This document shows positions 15,835-22,274 of a DNA stretch of 22,274 nucleotides, piece after piece. Each line of letters starts with the position of its first letter. Within the stretch, counting starts at the first letter, position 1. A program made the position numbers and the translations under genes. A model generated the notes under the pieces. It searched no databases. It had not been told where the DNA came from and worked only from the letters and a program-made list of their open reading frames with translations. The stretch is from a bacterium (GTDB lineage: Bacteria > CAIJMQ01 > JAADFP01). The stretch lies in contig JALUVB010000162.1 of assembly GCA_027021085.1 (NCBI GenBank), positions 1 to 22,274 on the forward strand. Reading direction: 5' to 3'.

Positions 15835-17292
15835 TTACCAGTTTAACTTAATGGAAACGAAGTACTCCCAGGGAGCGACCGGGTAGCCCTTGAAAATTTC
15901 TGTCTCGCCGTCCGGAATGTATGAAAGGTAAGATGATATAGTCAGGCGGGGTGAAATTTTCCAGGCAAGATTCAGATTTATCTTGGTGAATGCTTTTAAC
16001 TGCCTTTTGCTGTCTCGTTCAAAATACCGGGGACCGTTGTATTGCAAGGAGATTTCTTCCTTGATTCTGGGACTTTCCCGTAAAAGAGAAGTCTCCGCGC
16101 TGGAATAAATAAAGTAAGGCACGTTTTTCTCCCGGAGTTCCTGCCGGTATATTGCCTTTCCTTCCCAGGTGAAGTTTTCGCTTATTTTGTGCTGGAATTT
16201 TCCTTCCCAGCCCATAAAACTGGCGGAAGAAACAAGCGTGGGTTGCCATAGTATGTCTTCTCTTTTCCAGGAAAGAATGGACTCCATCCTCTGGTAAAAG
16301 AGCGAGGTAGAGTAGGGGAAGGCAGAATCCCCCTCAATGCCTGCATTTAACTCCCAGTATTTTTCTGAGCCCAGGAATCTCTTCCTGATACCTGTCCCGG
16401 ATAACTTGTACAGGGACAATAAGTCAGGTTTATCCCATCCTCCTCCCAGTGAGAGATGCAGGGAGGTTTTAGTGGATAACGGCCGGAGGTAAGAGTACTG
16501 GGGGAAAAGAGCTACTCCTTTTTCTCTTCCCAGGATTTTTATCCCCCAGGAAGAGGAGAGAGAATTGTACGAGAATTCCCCTTCTCCCTTGTCGTAGTAA
16601 TCCCGGAGGAATTCTTCTCTTACGGCAAAGAGGAAGGAACTATCAGCCCCGTTCCGGGAAAATTTTACACTGCTCTCTCCGCCTGAAAACCTGTCTTTTT
16701 CTTCTCTGATAAAGAAATTTTTCCCTTTGATATCCCATCCCGGTTCTTCTCCCCCGAACCTCGTTCTTATGCTCGCAGTGTATATACGCCTTCTTCCTAT
16801 CTTTCCCTCTCCCAGAGGGCCTAATAGGTTCAGCTTGGCCTGTTCCTGGGAGCCGCTTATTTTCCCTCCCGGGAAAATAAGAGTCAGGGTACTTCTGCTG
16901 CTTTCTTCCCGGCCTTCTTCCCGGTAACCCTGTGTGCCCTCTTTCAGGTACTGGAAAATGAGAGAATTGCTTTTACCTTTTACTATGCCTAAGATTTTTC
17001 CCTGGTAACTTCCATAACTTCCTGCTCCCCCTTCTATTTCCGCGTATCCTTCCCGCCCCTTCCAGAGTTTTCCTTTTATTCGCAGCGGGAAGAATTTTTC
17101 CCGGGGGATTTCTTTCCCTTCTCTTTCTTTTCTCAGCAGTCCGGGGGAAAGGGAGAGGGGCGATGAGGGAAAAGTGGAGATATCTTTTCCCTTTATGATT
17201 AAAGGAGAAAGCTCTATATCCTCCGTTGCCAAAGCAACCGAGAATAAGAGCAATACCAGGTAAATAACCGCAAGGTATTTGTATCTATACAT
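15835..17292 (-). CDS. Outer-membrane beta-barrel protein (TonB-receptor-like, no clear plug)
   Basis: This 485-residue exported protein has a signal peptide ending near ALA (about residue 22). The mature start, EDIELSPLIIKGKDIS, resembles the short N-terminal extension of TonB-dependent receptors. The rest is an alternating series of amphipathic strands with many aromatic and charged residues, short turns and a C-terminal Trp (FVSIKLNW), as expected for a beta-barrel. A full plug domain is not evident and the protein is short for a TonB receptor. The start ATG has only a weak GGAAT upstream. It lies 32 bases after the large TPR gene and 1 base before the GTPase gene. Transport substrate and partners are unknown, but a complex with the TPR protein is likely. 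Confidence 0.7.
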   Translation of the reverse strand: MYRYKYLAVIYLVLLLFSVALATEDIELSPLIIKGKDISTFPSSPLSLSPGLLRKEREGKEIPREKFFPLRIKGKLWKGREGYAEIEGGAGSYGSYQGKILGIVKGKSNSLIFQYLKEGTQGYREEGREESSRSTLTLIFPGGKISGSQEQAKLNLLGPLGEGKIGRRRIYTASIRTRFGGEEPGWDIKGKNFFIREEKDRFSGGESSVKFSRNGADSSFLFAVREEFLRDYYDKGEGEFSYNSLSSSWGIKILGREKGVALFPQYSYLRPLSTKTSLHLSLGGGWDKPDLLSLYKLSGTGIRKRFLGSEKYWELNAGIEGDSAFPYSTSLFYQRMESILSWKREDILWQPTLVSSASFMGWEGKFQHKISENFTWEGKAIYRQELREKNVPYFIYSSAETSLLRESPRIKEEISLQYNGPRYFERDSKRQLKAFTKINLNLAWKISPRLTISSYLSYIPDGETEIFKGYPVAPWEYFVSIKLNW

Positions 17293-17324
17293 ATTCCAAT
17301 TCCAAAAACCCTATTCTTTCCACT

Positions 17325-20246
17325 TCACTTAACTCCTTCTTCCTTTTTCTCCTCAGCTTTCCCGCTCTTTTTCTTCAATTCTTCTATTTTCTGCAGGATT
17401 TTCTCTCTGTCTTCTCCGTAGCTTAACAGTTTCTTGTATACCTGCACTGCCTCGGAATATTTCCCTGCCTCTTCCAGGAGCCGGGCGGATTTTTGCAGGG
17501 ATTCTTTCACCCTTTTCCCGAATGCAGGGAAAAGATAGGTTAGTTTTAAATATTCAAAAGCCGCTTTTTCTTTTTCCCCTCTTTGTTCTAAAATCTGGGC
17601 AATGGAGTATTCTGCTTCAATCTTTATCTTCTGGGAAGCCTGGGAAGCCATTATTTTCCTGAAAATCGTTAAAGCCTTGTCTCCCTGCTTGAGATGCAGG
17701 TAAATCTTGCCCTGATTCAGCCAGGCACGCGGGAGAAAAGGAGAATCCGGGAATAATTTCTCAAAATCAGAGTAAAGACGCAAAGCCTGTTCCTGGTTTC
17801 CTTCCTGGTAATACATGTTGGCTACTTCCAGCATGGCTTCTTCCTTCCAGGGATTGTCTTTCCCGGAGGTGTAAAGGGGGCGGAAGTTTTCCTCTGCTTT
17901 CCGGAATTCTTTCATGTCCCGGTACATCCTTCCCAGCCAATAATAACTATCCGGGAGAAGATGACTCTTGGGAAACTCCTTCTTTAACTTTTCCAGGAGT
18001 GCTGTTGCCCGTGGATAATCTTCCTTCCTCATGTAATAAAGAGCAAGCTGAAGCAGGGAATAATCTGCGAATTCTCCCTGGGGCTTCTCCTCTATGTATT
18101 TTTTCAGGAAGCCAATCGCGGTATCCATTTCTTCTGTCTGGACATAAGTGTTGTAAAGAGAAATCAAGGCAACAGAAGATTCCTTTGCTTCCGGGTATTT
18201 ATCCACTAACTTTTGGTACCAATCTTTTGCTTTAACAAAGTTGCCCTGGTTGTAGTAGGAATCACCCATGCCTAATATGCTGCGGGGGACGACGGAAGAG
18301 GCAGGGAATTTAGCCAGTACCTCCTGGAATTTTTCTCTTGCCTTTTCGTAGTCGCCTTTTCGGAAGTAGCTCCATCCAGCCAGGTAATAGGCATCGGGGA
18401 TAAGGGAAGATTTGGGATACTTGTCACCCAGGGAGTTGAACAAGGAAGCAGCCTGCAGAAGTTTGCCTTCCCGGTAAAAAGTGTAGGCGAGATTGTAATA
18501 AGCCTGGGGGGCAAGTGAATCCCGGGGGAAAGTCTGCAGTATTTTCTGGTAGGTTTTTCTGGCCTCGGAGAAGTCCCCTTTCTTGGCGTAAAGGTCTCCC
18601 ATTTTAATCAGGGCCTGGGGAACAAGCTTGCTGTTTAGCTTGGTGATTTCTTTCAGGGTGTTTATGGCATTGTCCAGGTTCCCCATCTTTTCGTAAACGA
18701 GTGCCTTAATGAGGAAACTCTCGGCATACAGGGACGAATTGGGAAATTTCTTCTCGAATTCTTCCAGGAATCCCAGTGCGCGGGAGAAATAGCCCATTTC
18801 CAGGTAGCAGCGAGCCAGCCAGTAAAGAGAATCGGAAACCAGGCTGCTCCGGGGAAAATCTTTCCTCAAGCTTTCAAAGTTGCGGGCGGATTCGAAGTAA
18901 TTCCCCTGATTAAAATGTAATACTCCCAGGTTATATAGCACGGTGGGCATCCCGGCGAAATCGGGGAAACGCGCCTTAATCTTTTCGTAAATTGCTATTG
19001 ACTTATCCGGAGAATCTTTTGAGAGCCAGAGAGAAAGCTGGTAGAGGGCCTCCGGGGTAAGAGAGCTTCCGGGAAATTTTTCTGAAAATTTCCCCAGGAA
19101 TTCTATTGCTTCCTTGCTTTTCCCTTCTTCTTTCATCAATTTGGCCAGGGATATATAGGCTCGCTGAGCCCATATACCTTTCCCTTCGGATAGAAGCAGG
19201 GCAAAGTATTTCCGTGCTTTTGGGTAATTCTTTTTATTTTTAAATATTTTCCCCAGGTAGAAAAGGGAACTCTGGCGGTACGTACTTGCAGGATAGGTAT
19301 CCAGCAAGCGGGAGAAATATTTGAGTGCGGAATCCTGCTTCCCTTCTTCATAATCCATCCACCCCAGGTAAAAGAGAGCACTGCCGCCCGTGGAAGGGTT
19401 CTTGTACCGGAGTACCTTGTGAAAATATTCCCGTGCCCGGGTAAAGTCCTCGTTTTTGCGATATACTTCCCCTATCCAGAAGTTTGCCTCTTCTGCAAAA
19501 CTTGTTTTGGCCAGCTCTTCCAGTAAAGAGAGAGCAGAAGGGAAATCTTTCTTTGCAATATAAATTCTTGCCTTAAGAATTTTAGCTTTTCCTTCCAGGT
19601 CCGGGTCAGCAAATGTCTTCTCTATCTCTTCTACCTCTTTCAGTGCCTGCTCAAACTCCTTCTCCTGGAAAAGAGCATAACCCAGTGAATAATGGGCGTA
19701 TTTCACAAAATCGCTCCCGGGATAAAGGAGTATAAGCCGGTGGAAGTACTCTTCCGCTTTCTTGTAGTTGTTCTCTGCCAGGTAGGTTTCTCCAATCCAG
19801 TAAAATGATTCAGGTACGAGGGAAGAGAAGGGAAATTCCCGGGAAATCCTTAAAAAATACTTCCTGGCCGCATCAAACTTACCCTCTTCCATGTAAAGCT
19901 TTCCTATCCTGTCCAGGGCTAAATCTTTATCAGGAAAATAAGAGAGGGAAAGTGCTTTCTGATAATAGGATAAAGCATTGACCTTCTTGTTTCTTTTGCG
20001 GTATATGTCGCCCATCAGGATGAGGGCTTCACCTTTACGGAAAGAATTAGGATTAATAGAGAGGAATTTCCTTGCCTCCTCCATGGAGGCATTATAGAAT
20101 CCATCCTGGTACAGCTTCTTTGCCAGGTCTAAATCCTGGGCAAACAGGGGAATGGTGGTCATAAGAAGCACCAGCAGGAAAAATTTCCTGAGGGTTTTGC
20201 GGCTCTTCTCTGTAATGTTGCCTCTTTTGAAATTTCTATATTTCAT
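17325..20246 (-). CDS. Large exported tetratricopeptide-repeat protein
   Basis: This 973-residue protein has a signal peptide (about 1-36, ending PLFAQ) and then roughly 25 tandem TPR units of about 34-37 residues. Each contains patterns such as FPxSSLxPxAYYxLAxxYYxxG and YxKAxxxFxxxL. The C-terminus is highly charged (KKKSGKAEEKKEEG). TPR arrays of this BamD/YbgF/gliding-type class act as periplasmic scaffolds. No enzyme domain is visible. It is the first gene of the leftward operon with the beta-barrel (32-base gap) and the GTPase. The ATG follows GAGAA, a weak ribosome-binding site. The divergent thioesterase gene starts about 150 bases away, so 20247-20392 should hold both promoters. Confidence 0.88.
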   Translation of the reverse strand: MKYRNFKRGNITEKSRKTLRKFFLLVLLMTTIPLFAQDLDLAKKLYQDGFYNASMEEARKFLSINPNSFRKGEALILMGDIYRKRNKKVNALSYYQKALSLSYFPDKDLALDRIGKLYMEEGKFDAARKYFLRISREFPFSSLVPESFYWIGETYLAENNYKKAEEYFHRLILLYPGSDFVKYAHYSLGYALFQEKEFEQALKEVEEIEKTFADPDLEGKAKILKARIYIAKKDFPSALSLLEELAKTSFAEEANFWIGEVYRKNEDFTRAREYFHKVLRYKNPSTGGSALFYLGWMDYEEGKQDSALKYFSRLLDTYPASTYRQSSLFYLGKIFKNKKNYPKARKYFALLLSEGKGIWAQRAYISLAKLMKEEGKSKEAIEFLGKFSEKFPGSSLTPEALYQLSLWLSKDSPDKSIAIYEKIKARFPDFAGMPTVLYNLGVLHFNQGNYFESARNFESLRKDFPRSSLVSDSLYWLARCYLEMGYFSRALGFLEEFEKKFPNSSLYAESFLIKALVYEKMGNLDNAINTLKEITKLNSKLVPQALIKMGDLYAKKGDFSEARKTYQKILQTFPRDSLAPQAYYNLAYTFYREGKLLQAASLFNSLGDKYPKSSLIPDAYYLAGWSYFRKGDYEKAREKFQEVLAKFPASSVVPRSILGMGDSYYNQGNFVKAKDWYQKLVDKYPEAKESSVALISLYNTYVQTEEMDTAIGFLKKYIEEKPQGEFADYSLLQLALYYMRKEDYPRATALLEKLKKEFPKSHLLPDSYYWLGRMYRDMKEFRKAEENFRPLYTSGKDNPWKEEAMLEVANMYYQEGNQEQALRLYSDFEKLFPDSPFLPRAWLNQGKIYLHLKQGDKALTIFRKIMASQASQKIKIEAEYSIAQILEQRGEKEKAAFEYLKLTYLFPAFGKRVKESLQKSARLLEEAGKYSEAVQVYKKLLSYGEDREKILQKIEELKKKSGKAEEKKEEGVK

Positions 20247-20392
20247 TTCTCAGGCTCTATTTTATCATTTTTCGCCTACTTTGATTAAACCACTGGTTTC
20301 CCAACAATTAGGTATTTCAATTAAGGGTAAAAATTTGGTAAAGTCTATATAAGTATTTGCTCAATTATTGTTTCTTGCAAGGGGTGGATAAA
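20247..20392. other. Divergent promoter region
   Basis: This AT-rich gap separates the leftward TPR operon from the rightward thioesterase/response-regulator pair. On the + strand TATATAAG (about 20346-20353) could be a -10 element, but its -35 region is poor. On the minus strand no clear promoter stands out. I see no RNA gene or strong hairpin. Confidence 0.4.
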
Positions 20393-20827
20393 TTGGAGAA
20401 TAAAAATAGCGGGAAAGACAGGAATTTGAAAAGGATGGAATACTGTTTTGCCTGCGGAAAGAAAAATCCGCATGGGCTGAAACTATCCTTTACTTTTGAT
20501 GGTAAATTTGCAGAATCCTTTTTTGTTCCCCATGCTTACCACCAGGGATGGAGCAAAATTCTGCACGGAGGATTGATAGCTACTCTCCTGGACGAAGCCA
20601 TGGTTTATGCAGCCTACTTCTCCGGCATAAAAGCAGTTACCGGAGAGCTCAAAGTTAGGTTCCACCGGGAGGCAGCAGTGGGAGGAAAGCTAAAGATCAG
20701 GGGCTGGATAGAAGATTCCCGCCTTGGACTCTTCTTCACCCGGGCAAATATCTTTAATGAAGAGGGTGAATTGGTGGCAGAAGGCGAAGGGAAGTTAGTG
20801 GGGGAAAAGGGGTCTTGTATTAAATGA
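20393..20827 (+). CDS. PaaI-type hotdog thioesterase
   Basis: This is an acyl-CoA thioesterase-like protein of about 144 residues. It has the 4HBT motif HGGLIATLLDEAMVYAA and the N-terminal CFACGKKNPHGLKL block found in many PaaI-type enzymes (CxxCG..NP.GL.L). The frame is open from a TTG at 20357, but the best ribosome-binding site, AAGGGG (20379-20384), points to the TTG at 20393. The GTG at 20384 and the ATG at 20435 are alternatives. The exact substrate is unknown. Its stop overlaps the response-regulator start (ATGA), so the two are translationally coupled. That pairing is unusual, since a sensor kinase is more common. Confidence 0.8.
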   Translation: MENKNSGKDRNLKRMEYCFACGKKNPHGLKLSFTFDGKFAESFFVPHAYHQGWSKILHGGLIATLLDEAMVYAAYFSGIKAVTGELKVRFHREAAVGGKLKIRGWIEDSRLGLFFTRANIFNEEGELVAEGEGKLVGEKGSCIK

Positions 20828-21513
20828 ATGAATTGATATTTGTGGTGGATGATGAACCGGATATCCTGGAACTTGTGTCTCTCCATCTTAAAAAATCCGG
20901 TTTTAAAGTTGCAGAGTTCCAGGATGGCAAAGCATTTCTTTCTGCTATTGAACACCGGGTCCCGGACCTGGTAATCCTGGATTTGATGCTGCCTGATGCA
21001 GATGGCTTGGAAGTCTGCAAGTACCTAAGAAAAAGAGAAGAGTTTTCCTACCTGCCCATTATCATGCTCACGGCTAAGGTAGAAGAAACAGATAAGGTGC
21101 TGGGACTGGAGCTGGGAGCAGATGATTATGTGACCAAGCCTTTTTCTCCCAGGGAATTAATAGCACGGGTAAAAGCAGTGCTGAGAAGAAGGGAAAGAAA
21201 GGGAAATGGTGCACAGGTTAAGATAGGTGGTATTCTTACCCTGGATATGCAAAAGTACCAGGTTGGCGTGGAAGGGAGAAGGGTGGAACTGACATCCACG
21301 GAATTCAGGATTTTGAAACTTCTCTCTTCCAAGAAAGGATGGGTTTTCACCCGGGACCAGATACTGGATTATCTCTGGGGAGATGAGAAGGTCGTTTTAG
21401 ATAGGACCATAGACGTGCATATAAAAAATATAAGAGAAAAATTGGGCAAAGCAGGGAAATTCATCAAAAATATCCGGGGCGTGGGATATAAGTTGGAAGA
21501 CTATAGACCGTAG
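20824..21513 (+). CDS. OmpR/PhoB-family response regulator
   Basis: This 229-residue two-component regulator has an N-terminal receiver with Asp9/Asp10, phospho-acceptor Asp53 (VILDLMLP), Thr83 and Lys105 (TKPF). A C-terminal winged-helix DNA-binding domain (about 130-226) follows, with LTSTEFRILKLL, RDQILDYLWG, RTIDVHIKNIREKLG and IRGVGYKLE. All phosphorylation residues are intact. It overlaps the thioesterase gene by 4 bases. No histidine kinase follows within the remaining 760 bases, so its partner must lie elsewhere. The final residues DYRP and the stop TAG are encoded by the first units of the repeat array, which appears to have moved into the gene's end without harming the domain. Confidence 0.93.
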   Translation: MNELIFVVDDEPDILELVSLHLKKSGFKVAEFQDGKAFLSAIEHRVPDLVILDLMLPDADGLEVCKYLRKREEFSYLPIIMLTAKVEETDKVLGLELGADDYVTKPFSPRELIARVKAVLRRRERKGNGAQVKIGGILTLDMQKYQVGVEGRRVELTSTEFRILKLLSSKKGWVFTRDQILDYLWGDEKVVLDRTIDVHIKNIREKLGKAGKFIKNIRGVGYKLEDYRP

Positions 21514-21611
21514 ACTTTAGACTATAGACTGGGGAAATAGTAAACAGTAAATAGTGAACAGTAAGTAGTGAGAAAGTAGTGAGTAGCGAGTAGATAGTAG
21601 TGAGGGGATGG

Positions 21612-21631
21612 ATTCCCGCTTTCGCGGGAAT
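21612..21631. repeat. Palindrome, 8-bp stem and 4-nt loop
   Basis: ATTCCCGC, loop TTTC, GCGGGAAT, followed by GACA. It belongs to the widespread 'ATTCCCGC...GCGGGAATGAC' type of dispersed palindrome whose translation gives the spurious peptide VIPAKAGI. Confidence 0.7.
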
Positions 21632-21674
21632 GACAAAAGAGAAGCAGGAAAGATAAGCAACCAGCCCGCGTGTC

Positions 21675-21694
21675 ATGCCTGCGAAAGCAGGCAT
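21675..21694. repeat. Palindrome, 8-bp stem and 4-nt loop
   Basis: ATGCCTGC, loop GAAA, GCAGGCAT, preceded by GTC and followed by CCAGGA. It is the opposite orientation of the palindrome type at 21612 and 21861. Together with 21612-21631 it brackets about 40 bases. Confidence 0.65.
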
Positions 21695-21860
21695 CCAGGA
21701 TTTTAGACCATAGACTTTAGACTGTAGACTGGAAGTATAGTGAGCAGTAGTTAGTAGTGAGGAAAGATAATAAACAGTGAACAGTGAATAGTGACTTGGT
21801 ATCATAGTTTCCTGGTAATCCTGGTTTCCTGGTTTCTTAGTTTCTTGGAGAAGAGTATAG

Positions 21861-21880
21861 ATTCCTGCTTTTGCAGGAAT
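21861..21880. repeat. Palindrome, 8-bp stem and 4-nt loop
   Basis: ATTCCTGC, loop TTTT, GCAGGAAT, followed by GACA. Compared with 21612-21631 it carries matched changes in both arms (C to T at one position paired with G to A), so the pairing is preserved although the sequence has diverged. Confidence 0.7.
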
Positions 21881-22077
21881 GACAAGAGAGAAGCAAAACG
21901 GGGGAAAAACCAGCCCACCTGAGACTATAGACTGGGAGAATAGTGAATGGCAACGAGTAACGAGGAAAGATAGTAAATAGTGAACAGTAAATAGTGAGTT
22001 GGTCCCCCGTATCATGTGTCTTTCCCGTCTAATGTCTATAGTCTGATGTCTATAGTCTAACATGGAGGCATAGGCGC

Positions 22078-22093
22078 CCCGGCATGCGCCGGG
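22078..22093. repeat. Palindrome, 6-bp GC stem and 4-nt loop
   Basis: CCCGGC, loop ATGC, GCCGGG. It lies between the inverted class-A array and the class-C array. It is shorter than the others but has the same loop length. Confidence 0.5.
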
Positions 22094-22200
22094 ACAGGGA
22101 ACTAACAACTCATAACTCACAACTCTTGGACTTTAGACTGGGGAAGCAGTAAACAGTAAATAGTGAACAGTGACTTGGTATCCTGGTTTCTTGGTTTAGG

Positions 22201-22274
22201 AATTGAAGCCTGACTGTGTCGTTAATCTCCGGGAATTTCATGGTTTAATGCCGGGATTCACTCAGACATGCTCT
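22201..22274. other. Unassigned right edge
   Basis: These last 74 bases lack the heptamer units and contain two CCGGGAATT/CCGGGATTC-like words. I see no start codon with a ribosome-binding site and no coding signal. Confidence 0.3.

Larger units (their letters stand above)
21499..22200. repeat. Mosaic of heptamer/octamer tandem arrays and palindromes
   Basis: No genes lie here. Four unit types recur. Class A (7 nt, GACTNTA-like) is at 21499-21533, 21706-21733, 21923-21936 and 22129-22142, with an inverted copy at 22025-22060. Class B (7 nt, AGTRAAY-like) is at about 21535-21605, 21737-21794, 21939-21998 and 22145-22173. Class C (7 nt, CTCAYAA-like) is at about 22102-22125. Class D (8 nt, TTTCYTGG-like) is at about 21795-21848 and 22173-22200. 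The order A then B is repeated four times, and B then D twice. Palindromes sit between the modules. Confidence 0.8.

Noticed and set aside
21464-22120. A 218-codon minus-strand frame containing VIPAKAGI twice
   Set aside because: It is made wholly of the heptamer arrays and palindromes. VIPAKAGI is the known spurious translation of the ATTCCCGC-type palindrome, and there is no ribosome-binding site.
21499-22200. CRISPR array
   Set aside because: Units are 7-8 nt and degenerate, with no constant ~30-nt repeat, no unique spacers of even length and no cas genes.

Overview
This 22.3 kb window looks like chromosomal DNA from an uncultured, Gram-negative-type bacterium. The evidence is a lipoprotein with a lipobox, a probable outer-membrane beta-barrel, a periplasmic TPR protein, an ArnT-like membrane glycosyltransferase and a D-Ala-D-Ala ligase. 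The dispersed heptamer arrays and the DRG-like TGS GTPase suggest a candidate-phylum lineage, but I cannot name it from the sequence alone. No rRNA or tRNA gene was found.

Left part, + strand (1-5114): the tail of an unrecognised gene; a 540-base intergenic stretch with possible leader-RNA hairpins; a GatZ/KbaZ-type aldolase-family subunit; uvrA; and the last ~80 codons of a URO-D-family gene that overlap the uvrA end. The abnormal uvrA C-terminus suggests a deletion joined uvrA to the URO-D remnant.

Insertion (5257-6796): a complete IS4-superfamily (IS1634-like) insertion sequence with ~28-bp imperfect terminal inverted repeats. Its transposase has the intact DDE/YREK signature. The terminal-repeat core recurs as an inverted pair over the -10 box and start codon of the transposase promoter.

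Middle and right part, - strand (6943-20246): ten genes read leftward. In transcription order these are a giant TPR protein, an outer-membrane barrel, a TGS-domain GTPase, a BNR/sialidase-like secreted protein, an ArnT-like glycosyltransferase, a peptidoglycan-binding lipoprotein, a GYF/zinc-ribbon membrane protein, a two-domain nucleoside diphosphate kinase-like protein, D-Ala-D-Ala ligase and a sugar isomerase-like TIM barrel. Several are separated by only 1-40 bases or overlap, so they probably form three or more envelope-centred operons.

Far right, + strand (20393-21513): a PaaI-type thioesterase overlaps a PhoB/OmpR response regulator by 4 bases. No sensor kinase follows. The last ~760 bases are instead a mosaic of degenerate 7-nt and 8-nt tandem repeats and 8-bp-stem/4-nt-loop palindromes. 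The same repeats occur behind the kinase-like and sialidase-like genes. In all three places they begin inside the last codons and provide the stop codon. This repeat system is the most unusual feature of the window.
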